This document shows positions 14,324-23,442 of a stretch of 28,389 nt of DNA, one piece after another; the first letter of the stretch is position 1; each line of letters starts with the position of its first letter. Below the pieces are notes generated by a model, which was not told the DNA's origin, searched no databases, and saw nothing but the letters and a program-made list of their open reading frames with translations. Where the stretch lies: assembly GCA_025966255.1 (NCBI GenBank), contig JAOPVG010000159.1:1-28389 (forward strand), written 5' to 3'. Made by a program: the position numbers and the translations under genes. The stretch comes from Jatrophihabitans sp. (lineage in GTDB: Bacteria > Actinomycetota > Actinomycetes > Mycobacteriales > Jatrophihabitantaceae).

Positions 14324-15313
14324 CTATCGGCCGAGTCGGGCCCGCAGTTCCGCGTTGATCGCGGGCACGATTTCGTGCAGGTCACCAATCACCGCATAGT
14401 GCGCACGAGTGACCATTGGTGCCTCGGCGTCGGTGTTTATGGCCAGGATTGTCTTCGCCGATTGGCAGCCGGCCCAGTGCTGGATCGCCCCACTGATTCC
14501 ACATGGAACGTACAGATCTGGGGCGATTCGGCTTCCGGTTTGTCCGACCTGTTCGCTATGTGGACGCCACCCGAGGCTGGTGACGACGCGCGACACTCCC
14601 AGCGCCCCGCCGAGCAGTTCGGTCAATTCGAGCAGGCCCGCGAAGCGATCGGCCCCACCAGCTCCGCGGCCGGCGCCGACGACAACGCGGGCGTTGGTCA
14701 GCGCCCCGGTGTCGTCAGTGGCGATGGCCTCAACCCGGGCCACCCGCGCGACCAGGTCCCGGTCGCTGATCGTCGGTGCGTACTCCAAGACCTCGGTCAC
14801 AGCGGCCTCCGCCGCGGGTCGCGGCTCGCACGCGTGACCTGCGACCGAGAACACAGCAACACCGTCGTCGAGGCGCATCTCCTCCAGCGCCGCACCCCCG
14901 ACGACCTGACGCGTAACGGCGAGCGGCTCGACGGTCGCGATCTGCACGACGTTCGCGGCCATCGCGACGTCCAGTCGGGTGGCCACGTGCGCCAGGACCT
15001 CGTTGCCGCGCGGCGTTCCCGAAGCGATCAGGGCGCCGGCCGACGTGGACTTGACCACATCGATGACGGCGGTGGACCACGCAGCGGCGGCGTAGGCAGC
15101 CAGCCGGTCGTCTTGCGGGATGTGGACAAGCTGCACACCCTGGTCGGCTAGGTGTGCAAGCAGTCCCGTTCGAGCCGGCTCCGGCAACGGTCCGATGGCG
15201 ACCGCGTGCACTGCAGCGCCTGAGGATCCGGCGAGGTCGCGAGCGAACGTCAGGGCCTCTCGCGAGACGACGGTGGCACCCTGCGCGTCGGTCTCGACCA
15301 GGACGACGATCAT
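14324..15313 (-). CDS. etfA: electron transfer flavoprotein alpha subunit
   Basis: 329 residues. The N-terminal domain (MIVVLVETDAQGATVVS) precedes the FAD-binding C-terminal domain, which begins at VVVGAGRGAGG and has the ETF-alpha signature GWRPHSEQVGQTGSRIAPDL followed by YVPCGISGAIQHWAG and AINTDAEAPM. With EtfB it forms the soluble carrier that takes electrons from flavin dehydrogenases to ETF:quinone oxidoreductase; no ETF-QO gene is in the window. Its ATGA start overlaps the etfB stop (15310-15313). The position just after the dimethylglycine-dehydrogenase-type gene suggests a dedicated electron acceptor rather than the housekeeping ETF. Confidence 0.93.
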   Translation of the reverse strand: MIVVLVETDAQGATVVSREALTFARDLAGSSGAAVHAVAIGPLPEPARTGLLAHLADQGVQLVHIPQDDRLAAYAAAAWSTAVIDVVKSTSAGALIASGTPRGNEVLAHVATRLDVAMAANVVQIATVEPLAVTRQVVGGAALEEMRLDDGVAVFSVAGHACEPRPAAEAAVTEVLEYAPTISDRDLVARVARVEAIATDDTGALTNARVVVGAGRGAGGADRFAGLLELTELLGGALGVSRVVTSLGWRPHSEQVGQTGSRIAPDLYVPCGISGAIQHWAGCQSAKTILAINTDAEAPMVTRAHYAVIGDLHEIVPAINAELRARLGR

Positions 15314-16083
15314 TTGGACACCACCCCGAGCTCGAGGAGCAGATCGACGACGGCGGGCGCCGCTGACGGCCCCGATCCGAGGATCTCAACGGTGGACACG
15401 CGCGGAGTCGGAGCCGTGAGCCGCACCCGCCCCGAACCCTTCGGCTCGAAGTCGGGCGTCACCGTTTCCAGCGGTGCGCGCTTGGCCTTCATCCGTCCGG
15501 GGATCGAGGGATAGCGGGGGCTGACGCCGCCCTCCATCACCGCGATCACTGCCGGCAGCGGAAGCTCGAAGATCTCGGTGCCATCGGGGCCGTCGCCGCG
15601 GGCGACCACGCGATCCCCGGCCAGCTCCACGGTGGAGATCCCGGTGAGCACCGGCCGGTCGAGGGCGTAGGCCAACCGCACCGGAACCTGGAAGTCGCCG
15701 GTGTCCGCCGCATCGTTGCCCAGCAGCACCAAGTCGTAGGACGTGCCCGCGGCGGCGCGCGTGCGCACCACATCGGCGATGGCTTCGGCGATGTCCGCCG
15801 GCCCGAACTGCACCGTGTCGGCCTCGACCAGTACGGCGTCCGAACAACCAACAGCCATGGCATTGCGCAGCTGCTCGGCGCTGTCGGCCGGCCCGACGCT
15901 GAGCACCGTCGCCGTGCCGCCGGACGCCGACGTGACCCGGGTCGCCAGCTCGACGGCGCATTCCTCGTGCGGACTGACGGTGAAGCCGACGTGCCGAGCG
16001 TCCACCGACTGCCCGTCCTCACTGAGCAGGACCTCACCAGCGACGTCGGGGACGCGCTTGATGCACACCAGGACGTTGGTCAT
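15310..16083 (-). CDS. etfB: electron transfer flavoprotein beta subunit
   Basis: 257 residues of the ETF-beta/AMP-binding fold: MTNVLVCIKRVPD at the start, SPHEECAVELATRV, the nucleotide-site strand YDLVLLGNDAADTGDFQVPV, then LPLPAVIAVMEGGVSPRYPS with RMKAKRAPLE. These are standard ETF-beta landmarks. It begins 35 bases after the stop of the FAD/GcvT dehydrogenase gene on the same strand and overlaps etfA by ATGA, so dehydrogenase-etfB-etfA is a probable operon. It partners EtfA in the cytoplasm. Confidence 0.93.
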   Translation of the reverse strand: MTNVLVCIKRVPDVAGEVLLSEDGQSVDARHVGFTVSPHEECAVELATRVTSASGGTATVLSVGPADSAEQLRNAMAVGCSDAVLVEADTVQFGPADIAEAIADVVRTRAAAGTSYDLVLLGNDAADTGDFQVPVRLAYALDRPVLTGISTVELAGDRVVARGDGPDGTEIFELPLPAVIAVMEGGVSPRYPSIPGRMKAKRAPLETVTPDFEPKGSGRVRLTAPTPRVSTVEILGSGPSAAPAVVDLLLELGVVSK

Positions 16084-16117
16084 TTCTCGCTCCGCACACG
16101 TCGTTCGGTGGCCACGG

Positions 16118-18634
16118 CTAGCTCCGGACCCGGGAGTTGTCGGGATCGAACAGCGGGGTCGCGTCGGCCGCGGCCACCGTCACCGGATAGCGCTCCTCGA
16201 AGTAGTCGACCGCGAGTTGGTTGCCGAGGACGGCGGCGTCCGGCGGCAGGTAGGCCATCAGCACGTGCTTGCCGATCGACGGCGCGGAGCCGGCCGAGGT
16301 GACGTACGCGCGGTGGCCGTGGCCGTCGACCAGCGCCTCGCCGTCGCGGGTCACGATCGGCTCGCCGCCGAGCATGTAGCGCTTCGTGCCGTCGGCGGAC
16401 GTGTGGTCGTCCACGGTCACTGTGCACAGGATGGACTCGGGCTCGTTGTCGCGTTGCTTGAGGTAGGCCTCGCGGCCGACGAAGTCGGCGTCCTTGACCT
16501 TCGGCCGCATCATCCCGGCCTCGACGATCGTGCGCTCCGAGTCGAGCTCGGCACCGAAGGCGCGGTAGCCCTTCTCGATCCGTCCGGTCGTGCCATACAC
16601 GCCGATGCCGACCGGCACGGCGCCGTGCGGCTGGCCGGCCGCGCGGACGAGATCCCACAGCCGCGCGCCCTGTTCCATCGGCACGTGGAGCTCCCAGCCG
16701 AGCTCACCGACGTAAGAGATACGAGAGGCGAGAACCGACAGCGAGCCGAGCTCGAGGTTCTGGCAGGTGCCGAACCCGAACGCGGAGTGGCTGATGTCGG
16801 ACTCGGTGAGCGAGCCGAGGATGTCGCGGGCGCGTGGTCCCCACAGCCCGATCGTGGTGAAGGCCGAGGTCAGGTCGACCACGACGGCCGAGCCGTCGGC
16901 GGGCATGCGGTCGCTGAACCACTTGCGGTCGAGGTTGCCGTGGGCACCGCCGGTGACCACACGGAACCGATCCTCGGCCAGGCGCATGATCGTGAGGTCG
17001 GCCCGGAAGCCGCCGCGCTCATCGATGATCGGGGTGTAGACGACCTTCCCTGGTGCGACGTTCATCTGCCCCACCGCGATGCGCTGCACGGCGCCGAAGG
17101 CACCACGACCGACCACGTCGAACACGACGAACGCCGAGAGATCGACGTAACCCGCCCGCTCGCGCATGGCCAGATGCTCGGCGTTGATGATCGGTGACCA
17201 CCACCGCGAATCCCACTCCGCCTCGCGCGGCATCACGGCGTCGCCGTACTCACCCAGCAAGGCTTCGTTGGACGCGTACCAGTGCGGTCGCTCCCAGCCG
17301 GCCACCTCGAAGAACTCCGCGCCCAGGTCGCGCTCACTGGCGTGCATCGGCGCGAGGCGCACGTTGCGGTTGCTGTTCCACTGCTCGGACGGATGCACGA
17401 TGCCGTACGTCTTGTTGAAGCCCTCGCTGGTGCGGGCCGCGACATGCTCCTTGGAACGCTGGTGCGGGTAGAAGCGGGCGATGTCGGTGCCGTGCGCGTC
17501 GTACTCCGGGTTGCCGTCGGTCATCCACTCCGCGAGGAGCCGTCCGACGCCGGGGCCTTCCTTGATCCACACGGCGGCCGCGGACCAGACGCCTTTGACC
17601 TCCGGGCTCTCGCCGAGGATGGGCGCGCCGTCAGGCGTCAGCGAGAGCAGCCCGTTGATCGCGTACCGGATCTCCGCCTGCTCGTTACCGAGCAGCTCGG
17701 GCATCAATTCCAGGGCCTGCTCCAGCTGCGGGTCGAAGTCCTCCTCGGTGAACGGAAGCTCCGTCGGCGACAGCTTCGCCTGCTCGATCGAGGGGATGTC
17801 CTCCGGGTTGTGCAGGATCGGCCGGTGGGCGTACGAGCCCACCTCCATGTCGCTGCCGTGCTGGCGCTCGTAGCAGAACGTGTCCATGTCACGGACGATC
17901 GGGAACGAGATCTCGCCGGTCGTCTCGGCCAGCTGCGGCACTGGACCGACGCTGATCATCTGGTGCACGGCCGGCGTGAGCGGGATGTGCACGCCGGCCA
18001 TCTTCGCCAGCTTCGGGCTCCAGACACCGCAGGCGATCACGACGTGCTCGGTGTCGATGTCGCCGCGGGTGGTGTGCACGGTCTTGATCCGGCCGGCCTC
18101 GACGGTCATGTCGGTGACCTCGGCGTTGGCCACGACGGTCAGTGCGTCGAGTTGCTGGGCGCGCTCGCGCATGATCGTGCCGGCCCGCAAGGAGTCCACG
18201 ACGCCGACGCTCGGGGTGTAGAACGCACCGACGATCACCGACGGATCGAGGAAGGGCACCTTCTCGACGACCTGTTCCGGCGTGACGAGCTCGGACGGGA
18301 TGCCCCACGCCTTCGCCGAGGCCATCCGGCGCCGCAGTTCCTGCATGCGCTCCTCGGTGCGGGCGACCTCGAACCCGCCGCACTCGGTGAAGACGTCCAT
18401 CTCCTTGTACTGGCGCATGCTGTCCAGCGTCAGATCGGTGATCTCGCGCGAGTGATCCACCGGGAAGATGAAGTTGGAGGCGTGGCCGGTGGACCCGCCC
18501 GGGTTGGGCAGCGGACCCTTGTCGAGCTGCACGATGTCGCGCCAGCCGAGGCGAGCCAAGTGATACACGAGGCTGTTGCCGACGATTCCGGCCCCGATGA
18601 CCACTACCCGCGCGCTACCCGGAACGTCTGCCAT
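16118..18634 (-). CDS. dimethylglycine dehydrogenase-type FAD/GcvT fusion protein
   Basis: 838 residues, the length of dimethylglycine dehydrogenase/oxidase proteins (about 830). Residues about 8-390 form a DAO-type FAD domain (VVVIGAGIVGNSLVYHLARL). His51 in GGSTGHAS sits where DMGDH-type enzymes carry the covalently flavinylated His. Residues about 430-830 form the GcvT-like folate-binding half (ISYVGELGWELHVPMEQGAR, GTTGRIEKGYRAFGAELDSE, KDADFVGREAYL). The family oxidises an N-methyl group and delivers the C1 unit to THF as methylene-THF. Adjacent etfBA implies ETF-linked dehydrogenase rather than O2-linked oxidase activity. The substrate is probably dimethylglycine, but sarcosine or another N-methylamine cannot be excluded. 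The start is ATG 18634. Confidence 0.85.
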   Translation of the reverse strand: MADVPGSARVVVIGAGIVGNSLVYHLARLGWRDIVQLDKGPLPNPGGSTGHASNFIFPVDHSREITDLTLDSMRQYKEMDVFTECGGFEVARTEERMQELRRRMASAKAWGIPSELVTPEQVVEKVPFLDPSVIVGAFYTPSVGVVDSLRAGTIMRERAQQLDALTVVANAEVTDMTVEAGRIKTVHTTRGDIDTEHVVIACGVWSPKLAKMAGVHIPLTPAVHQMISVGPVPQLAETTGEISFPIVRDMDTFCYERQHGSDMEVGSYAHRPILHNPEDIPSIEQAKLSPTELPFTEEDFDPQLEQALELMPELLGNEQAEIRYAINGLLSLTPDGAPILGESPEVKGVWSAAAVWIKEGPGVGRLLAEWMTDGNPEYDAHGTDIARFYPHQRSKEHVAARTSEGFNKTYGIVHPSEQWNSNRNVRLAPMHASERDLGAEFFEVAGWERPHWYASNEALLGEYGDAVMPREAEWDSRWWSPIINAEHLAMRERAGYVDLSAFVVFDVVGRGAFGAVQRIAVGQMNVAPGKVVYTPIIDERGGFRADLTIMRLAEDRFRVVTGGAHGNLDRKWFSDRMPADGSAVVVDLTSAFTTIGLWGPRARDILGSLTESDISHSAFGFGTCQNLELGSLSVLASRISYVGELGWELHVPMEQGARLWDLVRAAGQPHGAVPVGIGVYGTTGRIEKGYRAFGAELDSERTIVEAGMMRPKVKDADFVGREAYLKQRDNEPESILCTVTVDDHTSADGTKRYMLGGEPIVTRDGEALVDGHGHRAYVTSAGSAPSIGKHVLMAYLPPDAAVLGNQLAVDYFEERYPVTVAAADATPLFDPDNSRVRS

Positions 18635-18702
18635 CTGTGCCTACCTATCTGGTGGATCTGCTGGATATTGGCGTCTCGCACGATTCTTCTAGCGACATCG
18701 TT

Positions 18703-18738
18703 GTTGCGGATCATACAATCGTGAGCACTATAAGCAAC
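18703..18738. promoter_or_regulatory. candidate operator pair upstream of the FAD/GcvT dehydrogenase
   Basis: GTTGCGGATCATACAAT (18703-18719, plus) and GTTGCTTATAGTGCTCA (18722-18738, read on minus) face each other with a 19-base offset in the 117-base gap between iclR and the dehydrogenase. The same GTTGCGnAT core, preceded by TTG, recurs at 19560 and 27876. The likely reader is the adjacent IclR regulator (inference). Confidence 0.45.
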
Positions 18739-18751
18739 AGCCGTCCCAGGG

Positions 18752-19537
18752 TCAGCGCTCGCCCCAGCCGAGGCGGTGCGATACCTCGGCCGCCGATTCG
18801 AGCAGTACGGGCAGGACTTCTTTGAGGCGCACCTCGCCGAGGCGGACGGTCATACCGGACACGCTGAGCGCGGCGATCACGTCGCCGTGCGCATTGCGGA
18901 TCGGCGCCGCCATGGCGGTGAGCCCGACCTCGAGTTCGTCCACCGCCACCGCGTAGCCGCGTTCCCGCACTTCGTCGAGCGCGCGGTACAGCGCCTTCTT
19001 GGTGGTGATCGTGGCGTCGGTGAAGGCGGGCATCGCCCCGAGGGTCTCGGCCAGTTCGTCCGGGCTGAGCCCGCTGAGCAGGACCTTGCCGTTGGACGTG
19101 GCGTGCAGCGGGATGTGCTGACCCACCCAGTTGTGCGGCTGCAGCGTCGACGCGCCGGCTACCTGGTCGAGGTAGAGCGCCGAGCGGTCGGAGAGCACGG
19201 CGATGTTGACGGTTTCGCCGGTGGTAGAGGCGAGCTTGCGGCAGATCGGCCGGGCCTCCTGCACGAGGTCGAGCCGAGCCGTGGTGGCCCCGGCCAGCCG
19301 CAGGATGCCCATCCCGAGCCGGTACTTGCCGCGATCCTCGGACTGCTCGACCAGCCCGCCCGTCTCGAGGGTGGCCATGAGACGGAACGCCGTGCTCTTA
19401 TGGACGCCGATCTCGGTGGCGATACCGGTGACGCCGGCTTCGCCGGATCGGGCGAGAATCTCCAGGATGGCCAGCGCCCGCTCGACCGACTGGACGCCCG
19501 ACGCCACCTCGCCGTTGTTGCTGCCGTTGCTGCTCAT
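18752..19537 (-). CDS. IclR-family transcriptional regulator
   Basis: 261 residues. The N-terminal winged helix-turn-helix covers about 14-75 (SVERALAILEILARSGEAGV, ATEIGVHKSTAFRLMATLET). The IclR effector domain covers about 85-255, with RPICRKLASTTGETVNIAVL, IPLHATSNGKVLL and ERGYAVAVDELEVGLTAMAA followed by AALSVSG. The gene is divergent from purU, sharing a 73-base intergenic region with paired operator candidates, and is followed on the same strand by the dehydrogenase, which has its own candidate pair. The arrangement suggests it controls itself, purU and the dehydrogenase/etf genes. Whether it represses or activates, and the ligand (betaine, dimethylglycine or sarcosine), is not visible. 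The start is ATG 19537. Confidence 0.9.
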   Translation of the reverse strand: MSSNGSNNGEVASGVQSVERALAILEILARSGEAGVTGIATEIGVHKSTAFRLMATLETGGLVEQSEDRGKYRLGMGILRLAGATTARLDLVQEARPICRKLASTTGETVNIAVLSDRSALYLDQVAGASTLQPHNWVGQHIPLHATSNGKVLLSGLSPDELAETLGAMPAFTDATITTKKALYRALDEVRERGYAVAVDELEVGLTAMAAPIRNAHGDVIAALSVSGMTVRLGEVRLKEVLPVLLESAAEVSHRLGWGER

Positions 19538-19559
19538 GGCGCGATACTAGCGGGACGTT

Positions 19560-19595
19560 GTTGCGTATAGCAGACTAGGTTGTGCATCGCGCAAC
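19560..19595. promoter_or_regulatory. candidate operator pair between iclR and purU
   Basis: GTTGCGTATAGCAGACT (19560-19576) is followed at a 19-base offset by the near-palindrome GTTGTGCATCGCGCAAC (19579-19595). The outer ends GTTGCG and CGCAAC are perfectly inverted over 36 bases, the same span as upstream of the dehydrogenase. The pair lies within 23 bases of the iclR start and 16 bases of the purU start, suited to repression or autoregulation. Confidence 0.5.
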
Positions 19596-19610
19596 TGCCT
19601 GGAGGCGTCC

Positions 19611-20483
19611 ATGACCGAGCCGGCCACCCGGTATCCCGAGTACGTGCTGACGATCGTCTGCCCGGACCGGCCGGGCATCGTGTTCGCGGTCGCCAGCTTC
19701 CTCGTCCACTCCTCCGGCAACATCCTCGAGAGCCAGCAGTACGACGACCGGCTCGAGCAGCGCTTCTTCATGCGGGTGCAGTTCGAGGTCTACGACGCCG
19801 CGATGACCCTGGAGCGGCTGCGCGCGGGATTCGAGAAGGTTGCGCTGGCATCGGACATGACGTGGCAGATGTGGGACGCGGAGGCGAAGTACCAGACGTT
19901 GGTGATGGTGTCGAAGGACGGTCACTGCCTCAACGATCTGCTGTACCGGCAGAGCACCGGCGCGCTGCCGATCGAAATCCCGGCCATCGTCTCCAACCAC
20001 CCGGATCTCGAGCGGCTCGCGAAGTCCTACGGCATCTCGTTCCACCACATCCCGGTGACGCCGGACACCAAGGCCGACGCCGAGGCCGAGCTGATGGCCC
20101 TCGTCGAGTCACTCGGGATCCACCTCGTCGTGCTCGCCCGGTACATGCAGGTGCTCTCCGACGAGGTGTGCACCGCGCTCAACGGGCGTGCGATCAACAT
20201 CCACCACTCGTTCCTGCCCAGCTTCAAGGGCGCGAAGCCGTACCAGCAGGCGTTCGAACGCGGCGTGAAGCTCGTCGGCGCGACGGCCCACTACGTCAGC
20301 CCGGATCTCGACGAGGGCCCGATCATCGAGCAGGACGTGCTGCGAGTGGACCACTCCCTCAGCGGAGCGCAGTTGGTGGCGGCCGGACGCGACGTGGAGA
20401 GTCAGGTGCTGTGCCGCGCGGTGCGCTGGCATGCCGAGACCCGGGTGCTGCTCAACGGCAACCGCACCGTCGTCTTCCGCTGA
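19611..20483 (+). CDS. purU: formyltetrahydrofolate deformylase
   Basis: 290 residues. An N-terminal ACT domain (YVLTIVCPDRPGIVFAVASF, residues 11-85) is followed by a formyltransferase-type hydrolase domain. The catalytic set is present: Asn196, His198 and Asp234 (INIHHSFLPSFKG; HYVSPDLDEGPIIEQD). PurU hydrolyses 10-formyl-THF to formate and THF. In other bacteria purU homologues sit with betaine/sarcosine catabolism genes, where they recycle THF overloaded with C1 units; that role fits here. The start is ATG 19611 with GGAGG 7 bases upstream. It diverges from iclR and ends 7 bases from the stop of the convergent MttB homologue, with no visible terminator. Confidence 0.93.
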   Translation: MTEPATRYPEYVLTIVCPDRPGIVFAVASFLVHSSGNILESQQYDDRLEQRFFMRVQFEVYDAAMTLERLRAGFEKVALASDMTWQMWDAEAKYQTLVMVSKDGHCLNDLLYRQSTGALPIEIPAIVSNHPDLERLAKSYGISFHHIPVTPDTKADAEAELMALVESLGIHLVVLARYMQVLSDEVCTALNGRAINIHHSFLPSFKGAKPYQQAFERGVKLVGATAHYVSPDLDEGPIIEQDVLRVDHSLSGAQLVAAGRDVESQVLCRAVRWHAETRVLLNGNRTVVFR

Positions 20484-20490
20484 GCCGGCG

Positions 20491-21930
20491 TCAGTCGCCC
20501 AACTCGGCGCGGCGGCGGATGACGTACTCCTCGAGCTCGGCCCGGATGGCGTCGTCGATCGGCGGGGCCTCGAACTCGGCCAGCCGCTGCTGATAGATCT
20601 TCTCCGCGCGATGCTCGGCGTCGACCCCGCCGTTGCGCATCCACCGCTCGTAGTTCTCCGAGGACGAGAGCAGCGGACGGTAGAAGCAGGTGCGGAAGCG
20701 ATCCATGGTGTGCGCCGCGCCGAGGAAGTGACCACCGTGGCCGACCTCGACGTGGGCGTCGAACGCGAGCGAGTCCTCGTCGATCTCCAGCGGGGTGAAC
20801 TGGGCCTGCATCATCTGCAGGATCTCGATGTCGACGATGAACTTCTCGTAGCCCGCGACCAGCCCGCCCTCGAGCCAGCCGGCCGAGTGCATCACCCAGT
20901 TGGCACCGGCGAGGAAGGTCGGCAGCATCGTCATCAGAGCTTCGTAGCCGGCCTGTGCGTCGGGCACCTGCGACGAGGTCATCGCGCCGCCGGAGCGGAA
21001 CGGCAGTCCGAAGTGGCGGGCGATCTGTCCGGTGCACAGCAGCCCCATCGCTGACTCCGGAGTGCCGAAGGTCGGCGAACCCGACTGCATGTCGATGTTG
21101 GACAGGAACGATCCGAAGATCACCGGACAGCCGGGCCGGATCAGCTGCGACAGCGCGATCCCGGACAGCGCCTCGGCGATCTGCTGAACGAGGGCGGCCG
21201 GGATCGTCACCGGCGACATCGCGCCCATCAGGATGAACGGCGTCAACACGACCGGTTGGTTGGCTGACGAGTACTCCCACTGCGCGTCGAGCATCCGGTC
21301 GTCCCACCGCAGCGGTGAGTTGCAGTTGATCAGCGAGATGGTGGCCGGCGTCTGCTCGATGACGTCCCGTCCGCCGAAGAGGATCGAGCTCATCTCGATC
21401 GTGTCCCGCGCATTGACCCCGGACACGACGTTGCCCATGTACATCTTGTCGGTCAGGGTCTGCAGAGCGAGCGTCATGTCGAGGTGGCGGGAGTCCAGCG
21501 GCGTGTCGTTCGGCTCGCAGATCACCCCGCCGGCGGAATCGAGCCCGTCGAAGCTCTGTGCGAGCTTCGTGAAGTTGCGGAAGTCGTCCATCGTCGCGTC
21601 GCGACGCACCTGACCCTGCCGGACGAACGGCGGGCCGTAGACCGCGCCGAACGCCATCGAGTCGCCGCCGATGTGGATCGAGTTCTTCGGGTTGCGCGCG
21701 GCGACGTCGAACTCGCGGGGCGCCTTGGCCGCCTGGGCGAGCAGGAAGTCGGGGTCCAGGAACACCGTGTTGTCCTCGACGCGCTGGCCGGCGGCGCGGA
21801 ACAGGTCGAGCGCGCGGTCGGAGACGAACTCGACCCCGACCTCGCTGACCAACCGGCGCCAGCCCTTGTCCAGAGCGGCCATCGCGGTCTCGGACAGCAC
21901 CTCGTAGCGCGGCATGGTGTTGCGAAACAT
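20491..21930 (-). CDS. mtgB: MttB-superfamily (non-pyrrolysine) quaternary-amine:corrinoid methyltransferase
   Basis: 479 residues, full length for the trimethylamine methyltransferase (MttB) superfamily TIM barrel. Landmarks are MPRYEVLSETAMAALDKGW at the start, GVICEPNDTPLDSRH, IRPGCPVIFGSFLSNIDMQS, GLPFRSGGAMTSSQVPDAQA and DAHVEVGHGGHFLGAAHTMD. The frame contains no TAG, so it belongs to the pyrrolysine-free branch that includes glycine betaine methyltransferase MtgB, not true MttB. The predicted reaction is transfer of one methyl from a quaternary amine to Co(I) of the corrinoid protein, releasing a tertiary amine. Glycine betaine is favoured because the downstream steps for dimethylglycine and sarcosine are here. 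Proline betaine or carnitine are alternatives. The start is ATG 21930 with an AGGGAGGG ribosome-binding site. Confidence 0.85.
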   Translation of the reverse strand: MFRNTMPRYEVLSETAMAALDKGWRRLVSEVGVEFVSDRALDLFRAAGQRVEDNTVFLDPDFLLAQAAKAPREFDVAARNPKNSIHIGGDSMAFGAVYGPPFVRQGQVRRDATMDDFRNFTKLAQSFDGLDSAGGVICEPNDTPLDSRHLDMTLALQTLTDKMYMGNVVSGVNARDTIEMSSILFGGRDVIEQTPATISLINCNSPLRWDDRMLDAQWEYSSANQPVVLTPFILMGAMSPVTIPAALVQQIAEALSGIALSQLIRPGCPVIFGSFLSNIDMQSGSPTFGTPESAMGLLCTGQIARHFGLPFRSGGAMTSSQVPDAQAGYEALMTMLPTFLAGANWVMHSAGWLEGGLVAGYEKFIVDIEILQMMQAQFTPLEIDEDSLAFDAHVEVGHGGHFLGAAHTMDRFRTCFYRPLLSSSENYERWMRNGGVDAEHRAEKIYQQRLAEFEAPPIDDAIRAELEEYVIRRRAELGD

Positions 21931-21945
21931 CGTCCCGACCCTCCC

Positions 21946-21974
21946 TTGACCTGCTGTCAGGCGGATCCTAGCCT
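21946..21974 (+). promoter_or_regulatory. candidate promoter of the iclR-corrinoid operon
   Basis: TTGACC (21946-21951), a 17-base spacer and TAGCCT (21969-21974) form a plausible -35/-10 pair. It reads toward the plus-strand operon and lies just upstream of two palindromes. Confidence 0.3.
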
Positions 21975-21983
21975 CATGATGTG

Positions 21984-22007
21984 GGAATGGAGTTCCATAT
22001 TATGAAA
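21984..22007. promoter_or_regulatory. overlapping palindromes, candidate operator of the second IclR
   Basis: GGAATGGAGTTCC (21984-21996) and TTCCATATTATGAAA (21993-22007) are overlapping inverted repeats in an AT-rich island between the divergent MttB-homologue and iclR genes. They end 11 bases before the iclR ATG. Their sequence is unrelated to the GTTGCG motif. They are placed to block the plus-strand promoter candidate, consistent with autorepression by the adjacent IclR protein (inference). Confidence 0.45.
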
Positions 22008-22018
22008 CAATCGGAGCG

Positions 22019-22776
22019 ATGACCAACAACGGAGCCCAGGCCGTCGACCGCGCAGCGCAACTGCTGACGCTGGTCGTCCAGGCCGACGAGCCCATCAGCT
22101 TCACCGAGTTGTACGAGGACTCGGGGCTGGCCCGGTCCACCACGTCGCGCCTGCTGGCGGCACTGGAGACGAACCACCTGCTCGAGCGCGACGCGAACGG
22201 TGCCTACCGCTCCGGGGCCTTGTTCGCGCTGTACGCCGCCCGCCACGACCCGTGGTCCCAGGTGGCCCGGCTGGCCGACTCGATCCTGCGCGACATCGGC
22301 GCCGAGACGGGCGAGACGGTGAACCTGGCGATCCCGAGCGGCGACACCGTGGTGCAGATCGCCCAGGTCGACTCCACCTACATGCTGGGCGCGCGGGACT
22401 GGATGCAGGTCACCGTGCCGGCGCACTGCTCGGCTCTCGGCAAGGTGCTCTATGCCTTCGACGCGCTTGCGTTGCCCTCGGGCCGCCTCGAGCAACTGAC
22501 CGCGCACTCGCTCAGTACGTCCGACGAATTGACAAGCCAGGTCGCGACCATCCGCCGCGTCGGGTACGCCGTCACCCGCGAGGAGCTCGAAATCGGGCTC
22601 GATGCGGCCGCGGCTCCGGTGTACGGCTCGAACGGCGACGTGATCGCCGCACTTGGTGTGTCCGGGCCCAGCACCCGCATGCGAGACAACCTGGACGAGC
22701 TCGGTCCGCTGTTGCGAAAGCACGGCGACGCGTTGTCCCAACTACTCCGCCGTCGCAACCGCACGAAAGGCGTGGC

Positions 22777-22780
<4 letters not shown>
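22019..22780 (+). CDS. IclR-family transcriptional regulator, first gene of the corrinoid operon
   Basis: 253 residues. The helix-turn-helix part (about 8-70) contains AVDRAAQLLTLVVQADEPIS and SGLARSTTSRLLAALETNHL. The effector domain (about 80-245) contains RDIGAETGETVNLAIPSGDT, VPAHCSALGKVLYAF and TREELEIGLDAAAAPVYG with AALGVSG. It is divergent from the MttB homologue. Its stop overlaps the corrinoid-protein start by ATGA (22777-22780), so it is co-translated with the enzymes it probably controls. It is clearly a different subgroup from the IclR at 18752. The ligand is unknown; the operator candidate is at 21984-22007. Confidence 0.9.

Positions 22781-23438
<658 letters not shown>

Positions 23439-23442
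<4 letters not shown>

Noticed and set aside
15743..18724. Long plus-strand open frames opposite etfB and the FAD/GcvT gene
   Set aside because: They mirror well-recognised minus-strand genes and show no protein motifs.
20491..21930. Possibility that the MttB homologue uses pyrrolysine
   Set aside because: The frame is open for the full expected length with no internal TAG.
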